Assembly (NCBI GenBank): GCA_008933705.1
Contig: WBUN01000040.1
Location: 1 to 43,220, forward strand
DNA: 43,220 nucleotides
From: Hyphomicrobiaceae bacterium
GTDB taxonomy: Bacteria > Pseudomonadota > Alphaproteobacteria > Rhizobiales > Hyphomicrobiaceae
Direction of reading: 5' to 3'
Program-made: the position numbers and the translations under genes
Notes under the pieces: generated by a model
What the model saw: the letters and a program-made list of their open reading frames with translations, nothing else
Databases searched by the model: none
What the model was told of the DNA's origin: nothing
In this document: positions 27,362 to 36,607 of the stretch, piece by piece
Position numbering within the stretch: position 1 is the first letter of the stretch
Layout: each line of letters opens with the position of its first letter

Positions 27362-27573
27362 GGCAGCTCTCATCCCTTTGCATCGCCCATAGCACCCGCG
27401 AGGCCGCCCGCGGCAACTCCGTGGTGCCCGCCGAAGCGAGCACTTTGACTCAAATGATGTTCACATAGTCGTGCAGCGATGTGAAGGCCGAAGCCATTGC
27501 ACCGCAGCATCCCTGCCTCGATCTATCGCTCAGCAACACTCCGTGCGCGCGCCGCACCAGAAGGAGAAGAAAA

Positions 27574-27801
27574 ATGATCGGCAAGATGCTGCGACGAGGC
27601 GCCCGCCCCATGAGCGCCGGCAACGAAAATGCGCCCGAGGCGAAGACCAACGAGGAAGGTACGGTGCCCGTGTCTAAGGTTCGCGCCCTGGCAACAGGTG
27701 CCGCGCTCGCCACCTCCATCGATAACTCGCCGGCCGTGCTCGTGAGCATCTACGATTACGCTCACAACTACGGTGGCTCCAAGAGGCGCCGCGCAAGCTG
27801 A
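27574..27801 (+). CDS. Small protein of unknown function
   Basis: A 75-residue reading frame with one of the best ribosome sites in the window (AAGGAGA, 27561-27567, six bases before ATG). The sequence has a basic N-terminus (MIGKMLRRGARP), a polar middle (NENAPEAKTNEEG), an alanine-rich short hydrophobic segment (VRALATGAALATSI) and a tail YDYAHNYGGSKRRRAS. I do not recognise the family. It is the only plus-strand gene between two minus-strand genes and has no clear promoter; a TTGACT at 27445-27450 lacks a well-spaced partner. A peptide precursor, small regulator or antisense-type transcript are all open. Confidence 0.5.
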   Translation: MIGKMLRRGARPMSAGNENAPEAKTNEEGTVPVSKVRALATGAALATSIDNSPAVLVSIYDYAHNYGGSKRRRAS

Positions 27802-27835
27802 CAAGCACTCCATCGTCTCGGATCAGGCCCTCAGG

Positions 27836-28873
27836 TCAGGCCCGGATCGCGCCGGCATAGCGTGTGAGCGCCGCAACGCGATCGTCGATGGAAGGGTGCG
27901 TCGAGAACAGCCCGCTGACACGGCTCGCAACGGGGTTCTCGATGAAGAATGCCTCCATGCGCGAGGGAACCTCGAGCTTGGCGTTCGTCTCGATCTTGCG
28001 CAGCGCCCGGATGAGCGCATCCGGATTCTTGGTCAGCTCTGCCGAGCCGGCATCTGCCAGGAATTCGCGCGAGCGCGAGAGGGCGAACCTGATCAGCGTG
28101 GATATGCCCCAGCTGATCAGTATGATCGCTATCGCGATGACGATCGCCAGGATCGCTCCGCCCGAGCCGCCGCCGCTGCGGCGATCGTCTCTGTTGGAGC
28201 CACCCCAGCCGGACGAGGTTTCCGACGATGAGCCCCATGGCCCCTCGCGCCTGGAGCGGGGCGCCCAGCCATAGGGAAAATCCCAGCCGCGTATCACTAG
28301 ATCGCCGAAGAATGCAAAGATGCCGGCGAAGATCACGGCGATGACCATGAGCTGCGTATCGCGATTGCGGATATGGGTGAGCTCGTGCGCCAGCACCGCC
28401 TCCAGCTCGTCCTCCTGCAGCGTGTCGATCAGCCCGCGCGTGACGGCCACCACGTACCGGCCTTCACGCAACCCCGCGGCATAGGCATTGAGGGCAGGCT
28501 GCTCGATGATCTGCAGCGCGGGCATCGGCAGTCCGCGCGAGATGCACAGATTCTCCAGCGCATTGTAAAGCTTCGGCGCCTCGGACCGGGATACTGCGCT
28601 GGCCCCGGTGGCCATGCTGATGAGCGTCTGGTGTGCAAAGTAGGCGATCACGAACCACACGAGCGCCGCGATCATGGCGACCGGCCAGGAGCGCCAGAAC
28701 TGCCGCGCGGCGCCTTCGACGATCTCCTCGAACGTGCCGCCGTAAAAGGCGCTCCAGATCAGCAGGAGCGAGAACAGCAGCACGTGCAGCAGCGCGACGA
28801 AGCCTGCCAGCAGCAGCAGCGAGCGGATGCGGTTCGCCTGGATGTGTCCGTAAAGGCCGTAGGCTTGAAACAT
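27836..28873 (-). CDS. M48 family membrane metalloprotease (HtpX-like)
   Basis: The 345-residue inner-membrane zinc protease has two N-terminal membrane segments (about 18-42 and 65-85), the zinc motif HELTH (163-167) and a downstream glutamate in SREFLADAGSAEL. Two more segments lie on either side of a Gly/Ser-rich loop (RREGPWGSSSETSSGWGG). Family members such as HtpX degrade misfolded membrane proteins from the cytoplasmic side. The C-terminus STHPSIDDRVAALTRYAG is standard. It follows lemA by 57 bases on the same strand; LemA and M48 genes are often paired, so a joint envelope-stress function is likely. Confidence 0.92.
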   Translation of the reverse strand: MFQAYGLYGHIQANRIRSLLLLAGFVALLHVLLFSLLLIWSAFYGGTFEEIVEGAARQFWRSWPVAMIAALVWFVIAYFAHQTLISMATGASAVSRSEAPKLYNALENLCISRGLPMPALQIIEQPALNAYAAGLREGRYVVAVTRGLIDTLQEDELEAVLAHELTHIRNRDTQLMVIAVIFAGIFAFFGDLVIRGWDFPYGWAPRSRREGPWGSSSETSSGWGGSNRDDRRSGGGSGGAILAIVIAIAIILISWGISTLIRFALSRSREFLADAGSAELTKNPDALIRALRKIETNAKLEVPSRMEAFFIENPVASRVSGLFSTHPSIDDRVAALTRYAGAIRA

Positions 28874-28930
28874 GAGGTTGCCCCTCCCTGTCTCCGCCGC
28901 TCTTCCATGACGGGGAGAGGGGATGTGCTC

Positions 28931-29497
28931 TTAGAACTTCACCTGCGGTGCTGTCTGCACGGCCTTGCGCTCGGTCTCATCCAGATTGAAGAACTCCTGC
29001 GGACCGAACCCCATCGACTGGGCAAACAGTACGGCCGGGAAGCTCTCGCGCGTGGCGTTGTACTCGGCCGCCGTGTTGTTGAAGAACCGGCGGGCGGCCG
29101 CGATCTTGTTCTCGAGATCGGAAAGCTCGCTTTGCAGCTGCTGGAAGTTCTGGTTCGCCTTGAGGTCGGGATAGGCCTCGGCGAGTGCGAAGAGCTGGCG
29201 CAGCGCGCCCTGCAGCACGCCCTCGGCGGCCGCCTGCGCCGCGGGTCCCTGGGCTGCCACCGCCGCGTTGCGCGCCTTGATGACCGCCTCGAGCGTTCCC
29301 TTCTCGTGGGCCGCATAGCCTTTGACCGTCTCGACCAGGTTCGGCACCAAGTCATGACGCTGCTTCAGCTGCACGTCGATGTCGGAGAACGACTGGCGGC
29401 AGCGCTGGCGCAGCGAGACAAGACCGTTGTAGGTGATGACCAGCCACAGCCCCACCAGCACGATGACGCCGACAACGATCCAACCTGCGGTGCCCAT
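28931..29497 (-). CDS. lemA: LemA family protein
   Basis: This 188-residue protein has one N-terminal membrane segment (IVVGVIVLVGLWLVITYNGL) followed by a long helical domain: SFSDIDVQLKQRHDLVPNLV is the family signature, and LKANQNFQQLQSELSDLENK and RRFFNNTAAEYNATRESFP complete it. The N-terminus lies outside and the helical part is usually cytoplasmic or periplasmic depending on the species. The function of LemA is not settled. GGAGGT before the ATG at 29497 fixes the start; the longer frame to 29521 is not needed. It precedes the M48 protease gene in an operon. Confidence 0.92.
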   Translation of the reverse strand: MGTAGWIVVGVIVLVGLWLVITYNGLVSLRQRCRQSFSDIDVQLKQRHDLVPNLVETVKGYAAHEKGTLEAVIKARNAAVAAQGPAAQAAAEGVLQGALRQLFALAEAYPDLKANQNFQQLQSELSDLENKIAAARRFFNNTAAEYNATRESFPAVLFAQSMGFGPQEFFNLDETERKAVQTAPQVKF

Positions 29498-29551
29498 GGG
29501 TGACCTCCGAAATGGATGCAACTCCCTAGCACCATTTGCCGGCCTGCCGCC

Positions 29552-29567
29552 TTAACATTCCGTTAAC
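29552..29567. promoter_or_regulatory. Perfect CtrA box TTAA-N7-TTAAC
   Basis: TTAA (29552-29555), seven bases, TTAAC (29563-29567) match the CtrA consensus exactly. It lies in the 118-base divergent gap, 49 bases ahead of xerC and 55 bases ahead of lemA. CtrA is the cell-cycle master regulator of alphaproteobacteria, so one or both genes may be under cell-cycle control. Confidence 0.6.
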
Positions 29568-29615
29568 CGTTCACTGCTGAAGCTGCGAACAAAGCTCGAA
29601 CCGGCGAAATGCGTC

Positions 29616-30578
29616 ATGCGCGCAACCACCCTCGACGACATCCTGGACGATGGCGCGCTGCCGCTGGCGGAGGATCTGCGCGGCACGGTCGAGAGCTGGC
29701 TCACGCACCTGGCGCACGAGCGCGGGGTGGCCGATAAGACCCTGGAGGCCTATGGGCGCGATCTGCGCCAGTTCCTGCGCTGGTTGAAGGGCGATCTCGG
29801 CCATGCCCCCTGTCTCGCCGATCTTGCGCGCGTCGATGCCAAGAGGTTCCGCGCCTTCATGGCTGCCCGGCGCCGAGAGAGCCTCGGCAGCCGATCGTTG
29901 GCGCGCACCATGTCGGCTCTCAGATCCTTCTTCCGCTGGCTCGAAGGCGAGGAGATCACGAAGAATCGCGGCGTCATGCAGGTCGCCCTTCCCAAGGTCC
30001 CGCACGGCATCCCCAAGCCGCTTACAGTCGGCAAGGCCGCCGAGGTGGTCGATGCCGGCGCAACCGCGCAGCTCGATTGGATTGCGGCACGCGACGCCGC
30101 CGTCCTGCTGCTGCTGTACGGCTCGGGCCTGCGCATCTCAGAGGCGCTCGGCCTGCGGCGCAAGGATGCACCGATCGCCGGACGTGACATGCTGCACGTC
30201 GTCGGCAAAGGGGGGAAGGAACGGCTGGTGCCGGTTCTGCCGGTCACGCAGGCCGCTGTCGAGCGATACATCGCGCTCTGCCCCTACACGCTCGCACCCG
30301 ATGGTCCCTTGTTCCTGGGAGCCAAGGGCGGACACCTCGCCGCACGCATCGTGCAGCTTCTCATGGAGCGCATGCGGGCCGGCCTCGGCCTGCCGGAGAC
30401 GGCGACGCCGCACGCGTTGCGCCATTCGTTTGCCACGCATCTGCTGTCCGCTGGCGCGGACTTGCGGCAGATCCAGGAGCTGCTGGGCCACGCCAGCCTC
30501 TCCACGACTCAAGCCTATACCGAGGTCGATCGCGAGCGCCTGCTCAGCGTCTACGAAAAGGCGCACCCGCGCGCATGA
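29616..30578 (+). CDS. xerC: Tyrosine recombinase XerC
   Basis: The 320-residue recombinase acts with XerD at dif to resolve chromosome dimers at division. The N-terminal core-binding domain (about 20-115; WLTHLAHERGVADKTLEAYG) and catalytic domain are complete: R173 (SGLRISEALGL), K198 (VVGKGGKERLVPV), H266 and R269 (PHALRHSFATHLL), H292 (LLGHASLSTT) and the nucleophile Y301. Length and the chromosomal context with housekeeping neighbours favour XerC over a phage integrase. A perfect CtrA box stands 49 bases upstream. It overlaps the next gene by ATGA. Confidence 0.92.
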   Translation: MRATTLDDILDDGALPLAEDLRGTVESWLTHLAHERGVADKTLEAYGRDLRQFLRWLKGDLGHAPCLADLARVDAKRFRAFMAARRRESLGSRSLARTMSALRSFFRWLEGEEITKNRGVMQVALPKVPHGIPKPLTVGKAAEVVDAGATAQLDWIAARDAAVLLLLYGSGLRISEALGLRRKDAPIAGRDMLHVVGKGGKERLVPVLPVTQAAVERYIALCPYTLAPDGPLFLGAKGGHLAARIVQLLMERMRAGLGLPETATPHALRHSFATHLLSAGADLRQIQELLGHASLSTTQAYTEVDRERLLSVYEKAHPRA

Positions 30579-31618
30579 AGCCGGTGCACCAGTGTGGAGA
30601 GTGGGAATTGGTGCGGCGTTTCCTGTACCGCGTGCTGATCGGCCTTGCCCTTGCCGCTAGCCAAGGCGGCATTGCCGCAGCGCAGCAGACCGTGCCGGGC
30701 TGCAGCGGCCGCAGTATCCTCGACGAGCTGAAGGGCACCGATGCGTATGCCCGCATCGAGGCAGCGGCCGCGCAGTCGGAAAACAGCACGACGCTGCTGT
30801 GGAAGATTGAGCGCGCGGGCAGGCCGGTCTCCTACCTGTTCGGCACGATGCACCTGACGGATGCCCGCATCACCACGCTGTCCCCGGCCCTCAGGTCGGC
30901 GCTCGGCAGCTCCCGGCGCCTGATCCTCGAGGTCGACGACCTCTCGCAGGGGAACTTCAAGAAGGCTTTCGCAAGCGCCCGCGACCTCATGCTGTTCAGC
31001 GGCGGCCAACGCCTGGAGCAGCTTCTCAGCGCCGAGGAGTTCAGAAAGGTATCCGCGATACTCGAACGGTCGGGACTTCCCGCCCAGATTGCCGGACTGT
31101 TTCGGCCCTGGGTGGCGACGCTGATGCTGGCCCTGCCCGACTGCGAGAAGCAACGCGTTGGCCAGGGCCTGCTGCCGCTGGACGCACAGCTCGCGCGCGA
31201 GGCGCGCGCGCAGGGCATCGGCGTCATCGGCCTGGAAACGCTGGACCTGCAGTTCCGCACCATGGCCGGTGTGCCGCAGGCCGACCAGATCGAGATGCTC
31301 AAGGCCAGCCTGCGCCTCCACGACCGCATCGACGACGTGATCGAGACCACCGTTCAGCTCTACCTGGGGCGCCGCCTCGGCGCCATCTGGCCGCTGCAGC
31401 TCGCGCTGGCCGAGCGGGTGGGCGTGCCGGGATCGGCCTTCAATTCCTCCGAGCAGAGCTTGCTGGTGCGCCGCAACCTCGGCATGCGCGACAATGCAGC
31501 CGCACACCTCGCGGAGGGCGGCGTATTCATCGCCGTCGGCGCCCTGCACCTGCCGGGCAAGCAAGGCCTGGTGAACCTGCTCCGCGATGCCGGCTACACG
31601 CTGACGCCGGTGGAATAG
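30575..31618 (+). CDS. TraB/GumN family exported protein
   Basis: The 347-residue protein carries the TraB/GumN fold, thought to be an EreA/ChaN-like hydrolase: YLFGTMHLTDARI near residue 88, LILEVDDLSQ, IGVIGLETLDLQF and the closing FIAVGALHLPGKQGLVNLLR. The conserved GTxH and GxxH motifs may bind metal. The function is unknown. The N-terminus contains a signal peptide (FLYRVLIGLALAASQGGIAAA). ATG 30575 overlaps xerC by four bases; a GTG at 30611 with GGAGAG upstream would place the signal peptide at the very start and may be the true one. Likely periplasmic. Confidence 0.85.
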   Translation: MKPVHQCGEWELVRRFLYRVLIGLALAASQGGIAAAQQTVPGCSGRSILDELKGTDAYARIEAAAAQSENSTTLLWKIERAGRPVSYLFGTMHLTDARITTLSPALRSALGSSRRLILEVDDLSQGNFKKAFASARDLMLFSGGQRLEQLLSAEEFRKVSAILERSGLPAQIAGLFRPWVATLMLALPDCEKQRVGQGLLPLDAQLAREARAQGIGVIGLETLDLQFRTMAGVPQADQIEMLKASLRLHDRIDDVIETTVQLYLGRRLGAIWPLQLALAERVGVPGSAFNSSEQSLLVRRNLGMRDNAAAHLAEGGVFIAVGALHLPGKQGLVNLLRDAGYTLTPVE

Positions 31619-31666
31619 AGCTGCTCGGCGGCTCAAGCTGAGGCGGCAATCGCTCCTCCTCATTGA

Positions 31667-31695
31667 CGTCATGCCGGTGGCGGCCGGCACCCAGG
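31667..31695. repeat. REP-like palindrome, third copy
   Basis: CGTCATGCCGGTGG followed by CGGCCGGCACCCAGG has the same layout as the 1980-2005 element, with TGCCGG and CCGGCA as the arms. On the minus strand it translates to WVPAATGMT, a variant of the same repeat family. It lies in the 247-base gap ahead of the molybdenum enzyme operon. Confidence 0.55.
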
Positions 31696-31778
31696 TCACG
31701 CCGCAACGCAGGCGCGTTGCCCCATTCGCGAGGGGTGATGCTGCTGGCTTGCCATTCAGGCGCCCTGTCGGCAAATTG

Positions 31779-31809
31779 ATTGGTATCCCCATCGATTTTG
31801 TATTATAAC
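31779..31809 (+). promoter_or_regulatory. Promoter region of the hydroxybenzoyl-CoA-reductase-like operon
   Basis: An AT-rich patch holds TTGGTA (31780-31785) and TATAAC (31804-31809), 18 bases apart, 57 bases before the first gene. The element TTGGTATC (31780-31787) recurs, reversed, ahead of pobA. Sigma-70-like use is inferred. Confidence 0.4.
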
Positions 31810-31865
31810 CATTCCAAAGAGCGGCCCCGAACGGCCGCCATGCAGACCTGCGGGGAAGGACGCCG

Positions 31866-32351
31866 ATGGCACGAATTCTCGAGTTCATCCTCAACGGCCG
31901 GAAGCGGCTCGACGCCGTGCCCGACAACCGCCTGCTGCTCGACTATCTGCGCGAGACGGTTGGCCTCACAGGCACGAAGACCGGCTGCGACGGCGGCGAG
32001 TGCGGCGCCTGCACCGTGCTGGTCGATGACCAGCCGACGCTTTCCTGTCTGACGCTGGCGGCGAGCGTGGCGGGCAAGCGGGTCGACACGGTGGAATCGC
32101 TCGGCGCCAACGGCGCGCTTTCGGCCGTGCAGCAAGGCTTCCACGAGAAGCTCGGCTCCCAATGCGGCTACTGCACGCCGGGCTTCATCATGGCCTCGGC
32201 CGGGCTGCTGCGGAAGAACCCGAAGCCCAGCGAGGAGGAGATTCGCAGCGCGCTGGGGAGCAACATCTGCCGCTGCACCGGCTACGTGAAGATCATCGAG
32301 GCCGTGCAGCATGCTGCCAAGCTGTACGCGGCCGGGGAGGCGCGGCCATGA
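31866..32351 (+). CDS. hcrC: [2Fe-2S] small subunit of molybdenum hydroxylase, 4-hydroxybenzoyl-CoA reductase gamma-like
   Basis: The 161-residue protein carries two [2Fe-2S] clusters: the plant-ferredoxin type at C41, C46, C49 and C61 ([15 protein letters not shown]) and the second at C100, C103, C135 and C137 ([19 protein letters not shown]). These pass electrons between the molybdenum site of the large subunit and the flavin subunit. Length equals that of known HcrC. AAGGA precedes the ATG at 31866. It is the first gene of a three-gene operon joined by ATGA overlaps. By itself it could serve any xanthine dehydrogenase family enzyme; the middle subunit narrows the call. Confidence 0.88.
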   Translation: MARILEFILNGRKRLDAVPDNRLLLDYLRETVGLTGTKTGCDGGECGACTVLVDDQPTLSCLTLAASVAGKRVDTVESLGANGALSAVQQGFHEKLGSQCGYCTPGFIMASAGLLRKNPKPSEEEIRSALGSNICRCTGYVKIIEAVQHAAKLYAAGEARP

Positions 32352-34690
32352 ACGAGATCACCCCCATACATCCGATCGGCGCCTACGTACCGATGGTGGA
32401 CGGGCCGGAGAAGGTCTCAGGTCGCGCCAAGTACACGGCCGACTTCATCCAGCCGGGCGCGCTCGCGGGACGCATCTACCGCAGCCCTTACGCGCATGCC
32501 GAGATCATCGAGGTGGACATCTCGCAAGCGGCGAAAGTTCCGGGCGTGGCGGCAATTGTCACCGGGGCGGACTGCGACAAGACCTTCGGTGTGCTGCCGA
32601 TCGCGCGCAGCGAGCATCCGCTGGCGCGCGACAAGGTGCGCTATCGCGGCGAGCCGGTGGCGGCGGTGGCCGCTGTGGACGCGGAGACGGCCGAGAAGGC
32701 GGTTCGGCTCATCAAGATGAAGGTACGCGAGCTGCCGGCCTACTTTACGGCCAAGGAGGCACTGGCGCCCCATGCCGTCCTACTGCACGAGAAGAAACCG
32801 GGCAACATCGAGCGCGAGGTGGATTTCGAGCTCGGCAGCGTCGCAGACGGGCTCGCGTCGGCCGATCTGGTGCGCGAGGCGACCTACAATTGCGCCGAGG
32901 TGTGCCAGAACCAGATGGAGATGCACGCCGCGCTGGCCGACTACGACGCCGTGCGCGACCGCATCACCGTGCACGCCAGCACGCAAGTGCCCTACTACGT
33001 GCACCTGATGCTGGCGCAGATCCTCGACATGGACATGTCGCGCATCCGCGTGGTGAAGCCGTTCGTGGGGGGTGGCTTCGGCTGCCGCACCGAATGCCTC
33101 AACATCGAGCTGATCACGGCGCTGCTGGCGCGCAAGGCCGGCGGCGCGGTGCGCACGGTGATCAGTCGCGAGGAGACCTTCATCACCCATCGCGGCCGGC
33201 CCGAGACGGACATCCGCATGAAGATCGGCATGCGCAAGGATGGGCGCATCACGGCGGTGGAGTGCGAGTGCATCCAGCGCGGCGGCGCGCACTCGGGCTA
33301 TGGCGTGGTGACGATCCTGTACTCCGGCTCGATGCTGTACGCCATCTACGACCTGCACAACGTCAAGTACGTCGGCAAGCGCGTGCTGACCAACACGCCG
33401 CCCTGCGGCGCCTTCCGAGGGCACGGCACGGTCGACGTGCGCTTCGCCTTCGAAAGCCTGCTCGATGAGATGGCCGGCGAGCTGGGAATTGACCCATTCG
33501 CCGTACGGCGCGCCAACTATCTCACGGCCCCGACCTTCACCGACAACGACCTGATGGTGAACAGCTACGGCCTGCCCGAGTGCATCGATTGGGTGGAAAA
33601 GGAAAGCGGCTGGCAGGCGCGCAAGGGCAAGCTCGGCCCCGTCGATGGCAAGCGCAAGGGCCTGGGCTTTGCCTGCTCGCACTACATCTCCGGGGCGTCC
33701 AAGCCCGTCAACTGGACCGGCGAGCCGCACGCCACGGTCAAGCTGAAACTCGATTTCGACGGCTCGATCGTGGTGCTGACGGGGGCCGCCGACATCGGCC
33801 AGGGATCGTCCACCATCCTGGTGCAGGCGGTTGCCGAGGTGCTTGGGCTCGACATCTCGCGCGTGCGCATCGTCTCCGGCGACAGCGACGTGGTGCCGAA
33901 GGACAATGGCTCCTACTCATCGCGCGTGACATTCATTGTCGGCAACGCAGCGATCGATGCCGCCAACAAGCTGAAGAACATGCTGATCGCGGCGGCTGCC
34001 CGCAGGCTCGAGGCCGAACCGGGCGACATCGAATGCCTGGGCGAGACCTATCGTGCCGGCGCGCAGGACAAAGGATTGACGTTCGAGGAGGTGGTGGGTG
34101 AGGCACTGAAGGACGGCGGCACCATCACAGTCACTGGCACCTATTCGACGATTCCGGAATCGCACGGCGGCAAGAAATACCGCGGCTCGGCCATCGGCGG
34201 CACCATGGGCTACAGCTACTCGGCACAGGTGGTCGAGGTAAGCGTGGACGAGGAGACCGGCGTCGTAACCGTCGACAAGGTGTGGGTGGCGCACGACTGC
34301 GGCAAGGCGTTGAACCGGTTGACCGTCGAAGGTCAGGTGCAAGGCTCCGTGTGGATGGGCATGGGCCAGGCCATGAGCGAGGAGGCCGCCTATCACGACG
34401 GTCTTCTGGTGACCGCAAATATGCTCGACTACCGGGTGCCGACTATCGAGGATTCCCCGCCGATCGCTGTCGGCATCGTCGAGAGCAACGACCCGCACGG
34501 ACCGTTCGGCGCCAAGGAGGCGGGCGAGGGGTCTCTCGCAGCCTTCCTGCCGGCACTTACCAACGCCATCGCCGATGCGACGGGCGGCCTGCGCTTCAAC
34601 GATCTGCCCGTTACGCCCGATCGCGTGTTCGCGGCGATCGACAAGCGGCAGCGCGCGCAGGCACGGGGCAAGAGCGGCGGAGGCGCATGA
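32348..34690 (+). CDS. hcrA: Molybdopterin-binding large subunit, 4-hydroxybenzoyl-CoA reductase alpha-like
   Basis: The 780-residue catalytic subunit of the xanthine dehydrogenase family binds the molybdopterin cytosine dinucleotide. Evidence includes [20 protein letters not shown] at the start, [36 protein letters not shown] and the C-terminal catalytic glutamate loop [15 protein letters not shown]. Known HcrA (about 770 residues) removes the 4-hydroxyl of 4-hydroxybenzoyl-CoA with electrons from ferredoxin. The ATG at 32348 overlaps hcrC by ATGA; the longer frame from 32162 is an artefact. Substrate assignment rests mainly on the middle subunit, and another aromatic acyl-CoA is possible. 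Confidence 0.85.
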   Translation: MNEITPIHPIGAYVPMVDGPEKVSGRAKYTADFIQPGALAGRIYRSPYAHAEIIEVDISQAAKVPGVAAIVTGADCDKTFGVLPIARSEHPLARDKVRYRGEPVAAVAAVDAETAEKAVRLIKMKVRELPAYFTAKEALAPHAVLLHEKKPGNIEREVDFELGSVADGLASADLVREATYNCAEVCQNQMEMHAALADYDAVRDRITVHASTQVPYYVHLMLAQILDMDMSRIRVVKPFVGGGFGCRTECLNIELITALLARKAGGAVRTVISREETFITHRGRPETDIRMKIGMRKDGRITAVECECIQRGGAHSGYGVVTILYSGSMLYAIYDLHNVKYVGKRVLTNTPPCGAFRGHGTVDVRFAFESLLDEMAGELGIDPFAVRRANYLTAPTFTDNDLMVNSYGLPECIDWVEKESGWQARKGKLGPVDGKRKGLGFACSHYISGASKPVNWTGEPHATVKLKLDFDGSIVVLTGAADIGQGSSTILVQAVAEVLGLDISRVRIVSGDSDVVPKDNGSYSSRVTFIVGNAAIDAANKLKNMLIAAAARRLEAEPGDIECLGETYRAGAQDKGLTFEEVVGEALKDGGTITVTGTYSTIPESHGGKKYRGSAIGGTMGYSYSAQVVEVSVDEETGVVTVDKVWVAHDCGKALNRLTVEGQVQGSVWMGMGQAMSEEAAYHDGLLVTANMLDYRVPTIEDSPPIAVGIVESNDPHGPFGAKEAGEGSLAAFLPALTNAIADATGGLRFNDLPVTPDRVFAAIDKRQRAQARGKSGGGA

Positions 34691-35703
34691 TGGAAGCGCT
34701 GTCCGAGTTCGATCTGCTGCGGCCGACGACGCTGGCCGGCGTGCTCGAAGCGCGCAGTGCTCACCCGAACAGCAGGCTGCTCGGCGGCGGCACCGATCTC
34801 CTCGTCAACATCCGGCGCGGCATTGTCGCGCCGCCGGTGCTGATCGATGTGACGGGTGTGGGCGAGCTGCGTTGCATGAAGGCGGATGCGCACGGCCTGG
34901 AAATCGGCGCTTGCGTGACGCTGACGGAGATTGCCGGCCACGCCGGGGTGGCAAGGATCTATCCGGTGGTGGCACAGGCCGCCGCCTCGATCGCGGGGCC
35001 GACCCACCGCAACATGGGTACGCTCGGCGGCAACCTCTGCCTCGACACGCGCTGCATCTTCTACAATCAGAGCGAATGGTGGCGGCAGGCGAACAATCAC
35101 TGCCTCAAGACCACGGGCGATATGTGCCACGTGGCGCCCAAGAGCCGCGGCGTATGCTTTGCCACGTTCAGCGGCGATCTGGCGCCGGCGCTCTTGACGC
35201 TCGGTGCGGAGGTCGATCTGCTCGGGCCAGGCGGCCGCCGCTCCCTGCCGCTGCGCGAACTCTACATCGGCGTCGCCCGGCACGACGAGAAGGCGACCGG
35301 CGGCGACGGCAAGAACTACCTCGCCTTGAAGCAGGGTGAGATCGTCACCGCAGTTCGCGCCCGGCATGAGCCGGGGCTGCGTTCCGCCTACGACAAGGTC
35401 CGCATCCGGCGCTCGATCGAGTATCCCGTCGCCGGCGTCGCGGTGGCCTTGCGGCGCGATGGCGAGACGCTCGCCGATTTGCGCGTCGCGATCACGGGCA
35501 CGAACCCGAGGCCCGTCCTGCTTGAAGGCACGCAGGCTCTGTGCGGCGGCAAGCTCGATGCGGGCGTATTCAAGGGCCTCGATGAGCTGGTGCGCGACCA
35601 GATCATGTCGATGAAGACTACCTTCACGCCGGGGCACTATCGCCGGCGCGTCGCCGGCGTGCTGGCGCGGCGGCTGGTGACGCGGCTGTTCGGGCAGGGC
35701 TGA
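34687..35703 (+). CDS. hcrB: FAD subunit with extra [4Fe-4S] cysteines, 4-hydroxybenzoyl-CoA reductase beta-like
   Basis: The 338-residue subunit has the FAD-binding fold of xanthine dehydrogenase middle subunits ([34 protein letters not shown]). It also contains the insert that marks 4-hydroxybenzoyl-CoA reductase, where a [4Fe-4S] cluster allows low-potential electrons to run in the reducing direction. Candidate ligands C123, C139, C147 and C157 keep nearly the spacing known for Thauera HcrB, within [19 protein letters not shown] and [11 protein letters not shown]. Ordinary hydroxylases lack this insert. The ATG at 34687 overlaps hcrA by four bases. A strong hairpin follows the stop. Confidence 0.9.
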   Translation: MMEALSEFDLLRPTTLAGVLEARSAHPNSRLLGGGTDLLVNIRRGIVAPPVLIDVTGVGELRCMKADAHGLEIGACVTLTEIAGHAGVARIYPVVAQAAASIAGPTHRNMGTLGGNLCLDTRCIFYNQSEWWRQANNHCLKTTGDMCHVAPKSRGVCFATFSGDLAPALLTLGAEVDLLGPGGRRSLPLRELYIGVARHDEKATGGDGKNYLALKQGEIVTAVRARHEPGLRSAYDKVRIRRSIEYPVAGVAVALRRDGETLADLRVAITGTNPRPVLLEGTQALCGGKLDAGVFKGLDELVRDQIMSMKTTFTPGHYRRRVAGVLARRLVTRLFGQG

Positions 35704-35712
35704 AGGGCCGAG

Positions 35713-35746
35713 CCGGCGCGGCTGGGATGGACCCCAACCGCGCCGG
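35713..35746 (+). terminator. Strong hairpin after hcrB
   Basis: Arms 35713-35726 and 35733-35746 pair over 14 bases with a single mismatch and a 6-base loop, starting nine bases after the hcrB stop. No T-run follows. It probably ends or protects the three-gene transcript. Confidence 0.6.
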
Positions 35747-35824
35747 AAGCGCCGGTACGCAATACGAGATCCGGACGCGCCCAGCTATTAAGAGCCCGCA
35801 AGCCTTACGAATTTCCCAACGACC

Positions 35825-36607
35825 TCACTCGATCGCGAGTTTGGCGCCGACCCAACGGTTAAGAAAGCAATCCAGCCATGCATGCACCTTAGGCCCATGG
35901 ACGACATGGCCTTCGATGTGCTCATGCCGTTCGCGCGCACCTTTCAGCTCCAGCCGATGCGGATTATGGCCGGTCCAGCGGTGCACCTGCGCGTATGTGA
36001 TCTCGGGGTGGAACTGGAAGCCGAACGCCGCCGGCCCATAAGTGAAGGCCTGGTTCGGGAAGGCGCCGCTCGATGTGGCAAGTAGCTGCGCGCCCTGCGC
36101 AAGGTCGCAGCCCTCGCGGTGCCACTGATAGACGGTCTCGGGCCAGGGGCAGAGGCGGCGGCCGTCAGGCGTCGCCGCCAGCGGATAATAGCCGATCTCG
36201 ACCATGTCATCAGGATGAAAGCCGACTCTGCCGCCGAGGTGAACGTTGAGCATCTGCGCGCCGAGGCAAATGCCAAGAAATGGTTTCTTCTCCTTCAGCG
36301 CCACCCCGATCCATTCGATCTCGGCGCGCACGAAGTCATCCTTGTCGTTGGCGCTCATCGGTCCGCCGAAGATGACGGCGCCGCAGTGATGCTCGAGGGT
36401 CTCGGGAAGGGGATCGCCGAAGCGCGGCTTGCGCACGTCAAGGGCGTGGCCGTTGCGGCGGAACCATTGTCCGACATGGCCGGGGTTCGAATGCTCCTGG
36501 TGGAGAACGATGCAGACCGGCTTCTTCGCGGCCGGCCCGCTTCCGCCTCGGGGGACCTGACCGGCAGCGCCCGCCTCGTCGCTGCCGTAAGACCTAGCCT
36601 CGAACAT
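35825..36607 (-). CDS. Class I glutamine amidotransferase-like protein
   Basis: The 260-residue protein has the triad amidotransferase fold: the nucleophile C114 sits in FLGICLGAQMLNVHLGGRV and the His/Glu pair in FGFQFHPEIT. It resembles the stand-alone GMP-synthase-like group (GATase1 of the YfeJ/gamma-glutamyl hydrolase kind), whose substrates are mostly unknown. The ATG at 36607 follows AGGAG. It overlaps the end of the upstream SDR gene by 14 bases, so both are one transcript. A proline- and glycine-rich stretch precedes the domain (residues 10-28). Confidence 0.85.
   Translation of the reverse strand: MFEARSYGSDEAGAAGQVPRGGSGPAAKKPVCIVLHQEHSNPGHVGQWFRRNGHALDVRKPRFGDPLPETLEHHCGAVIFGGPMSANDKDDFVRAEIEWIGVALKEKKPFLGICLGAQMLNVHLGGRVGFHPDDMVEIGYYPLAATPDGRRLCPWPETVYQWHREGCDLAQGAQLLATSSGAFPNQAFTYGPAAFGFQFHPEITYAQVHRWTGHNPHRLELKGARERHEHIEGHVVHGPKVHAWLDCFLNRWVGAKLAIE

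Noticed and set aside
26090-27448. 452-residue plus-strand frame opposite the DLD-type oxidase
   Set aside because: No recognisable motif; it mirrors the oxidase codons.
27445-27469. TTGACT and CATAGT as promoter of the small gene at 27574
   Set aside because: The spacing of 13 bases is too short, and no -10 match is found at 16-18 bases.
29616-30578. Tyrosine recombinase as a sign of an integrated element
   Set aside because: Its length, motifs and coupling to a housekeeping gene fit XerC; no attachment sites or phage genes are near.
30551-31927. 458-residue minus-strand frame opposite the TraB/GumN gene
   Set aside because: Shadow frame. Only the WVPAATGMT stretch was informative, as the translated intergenic repeat.
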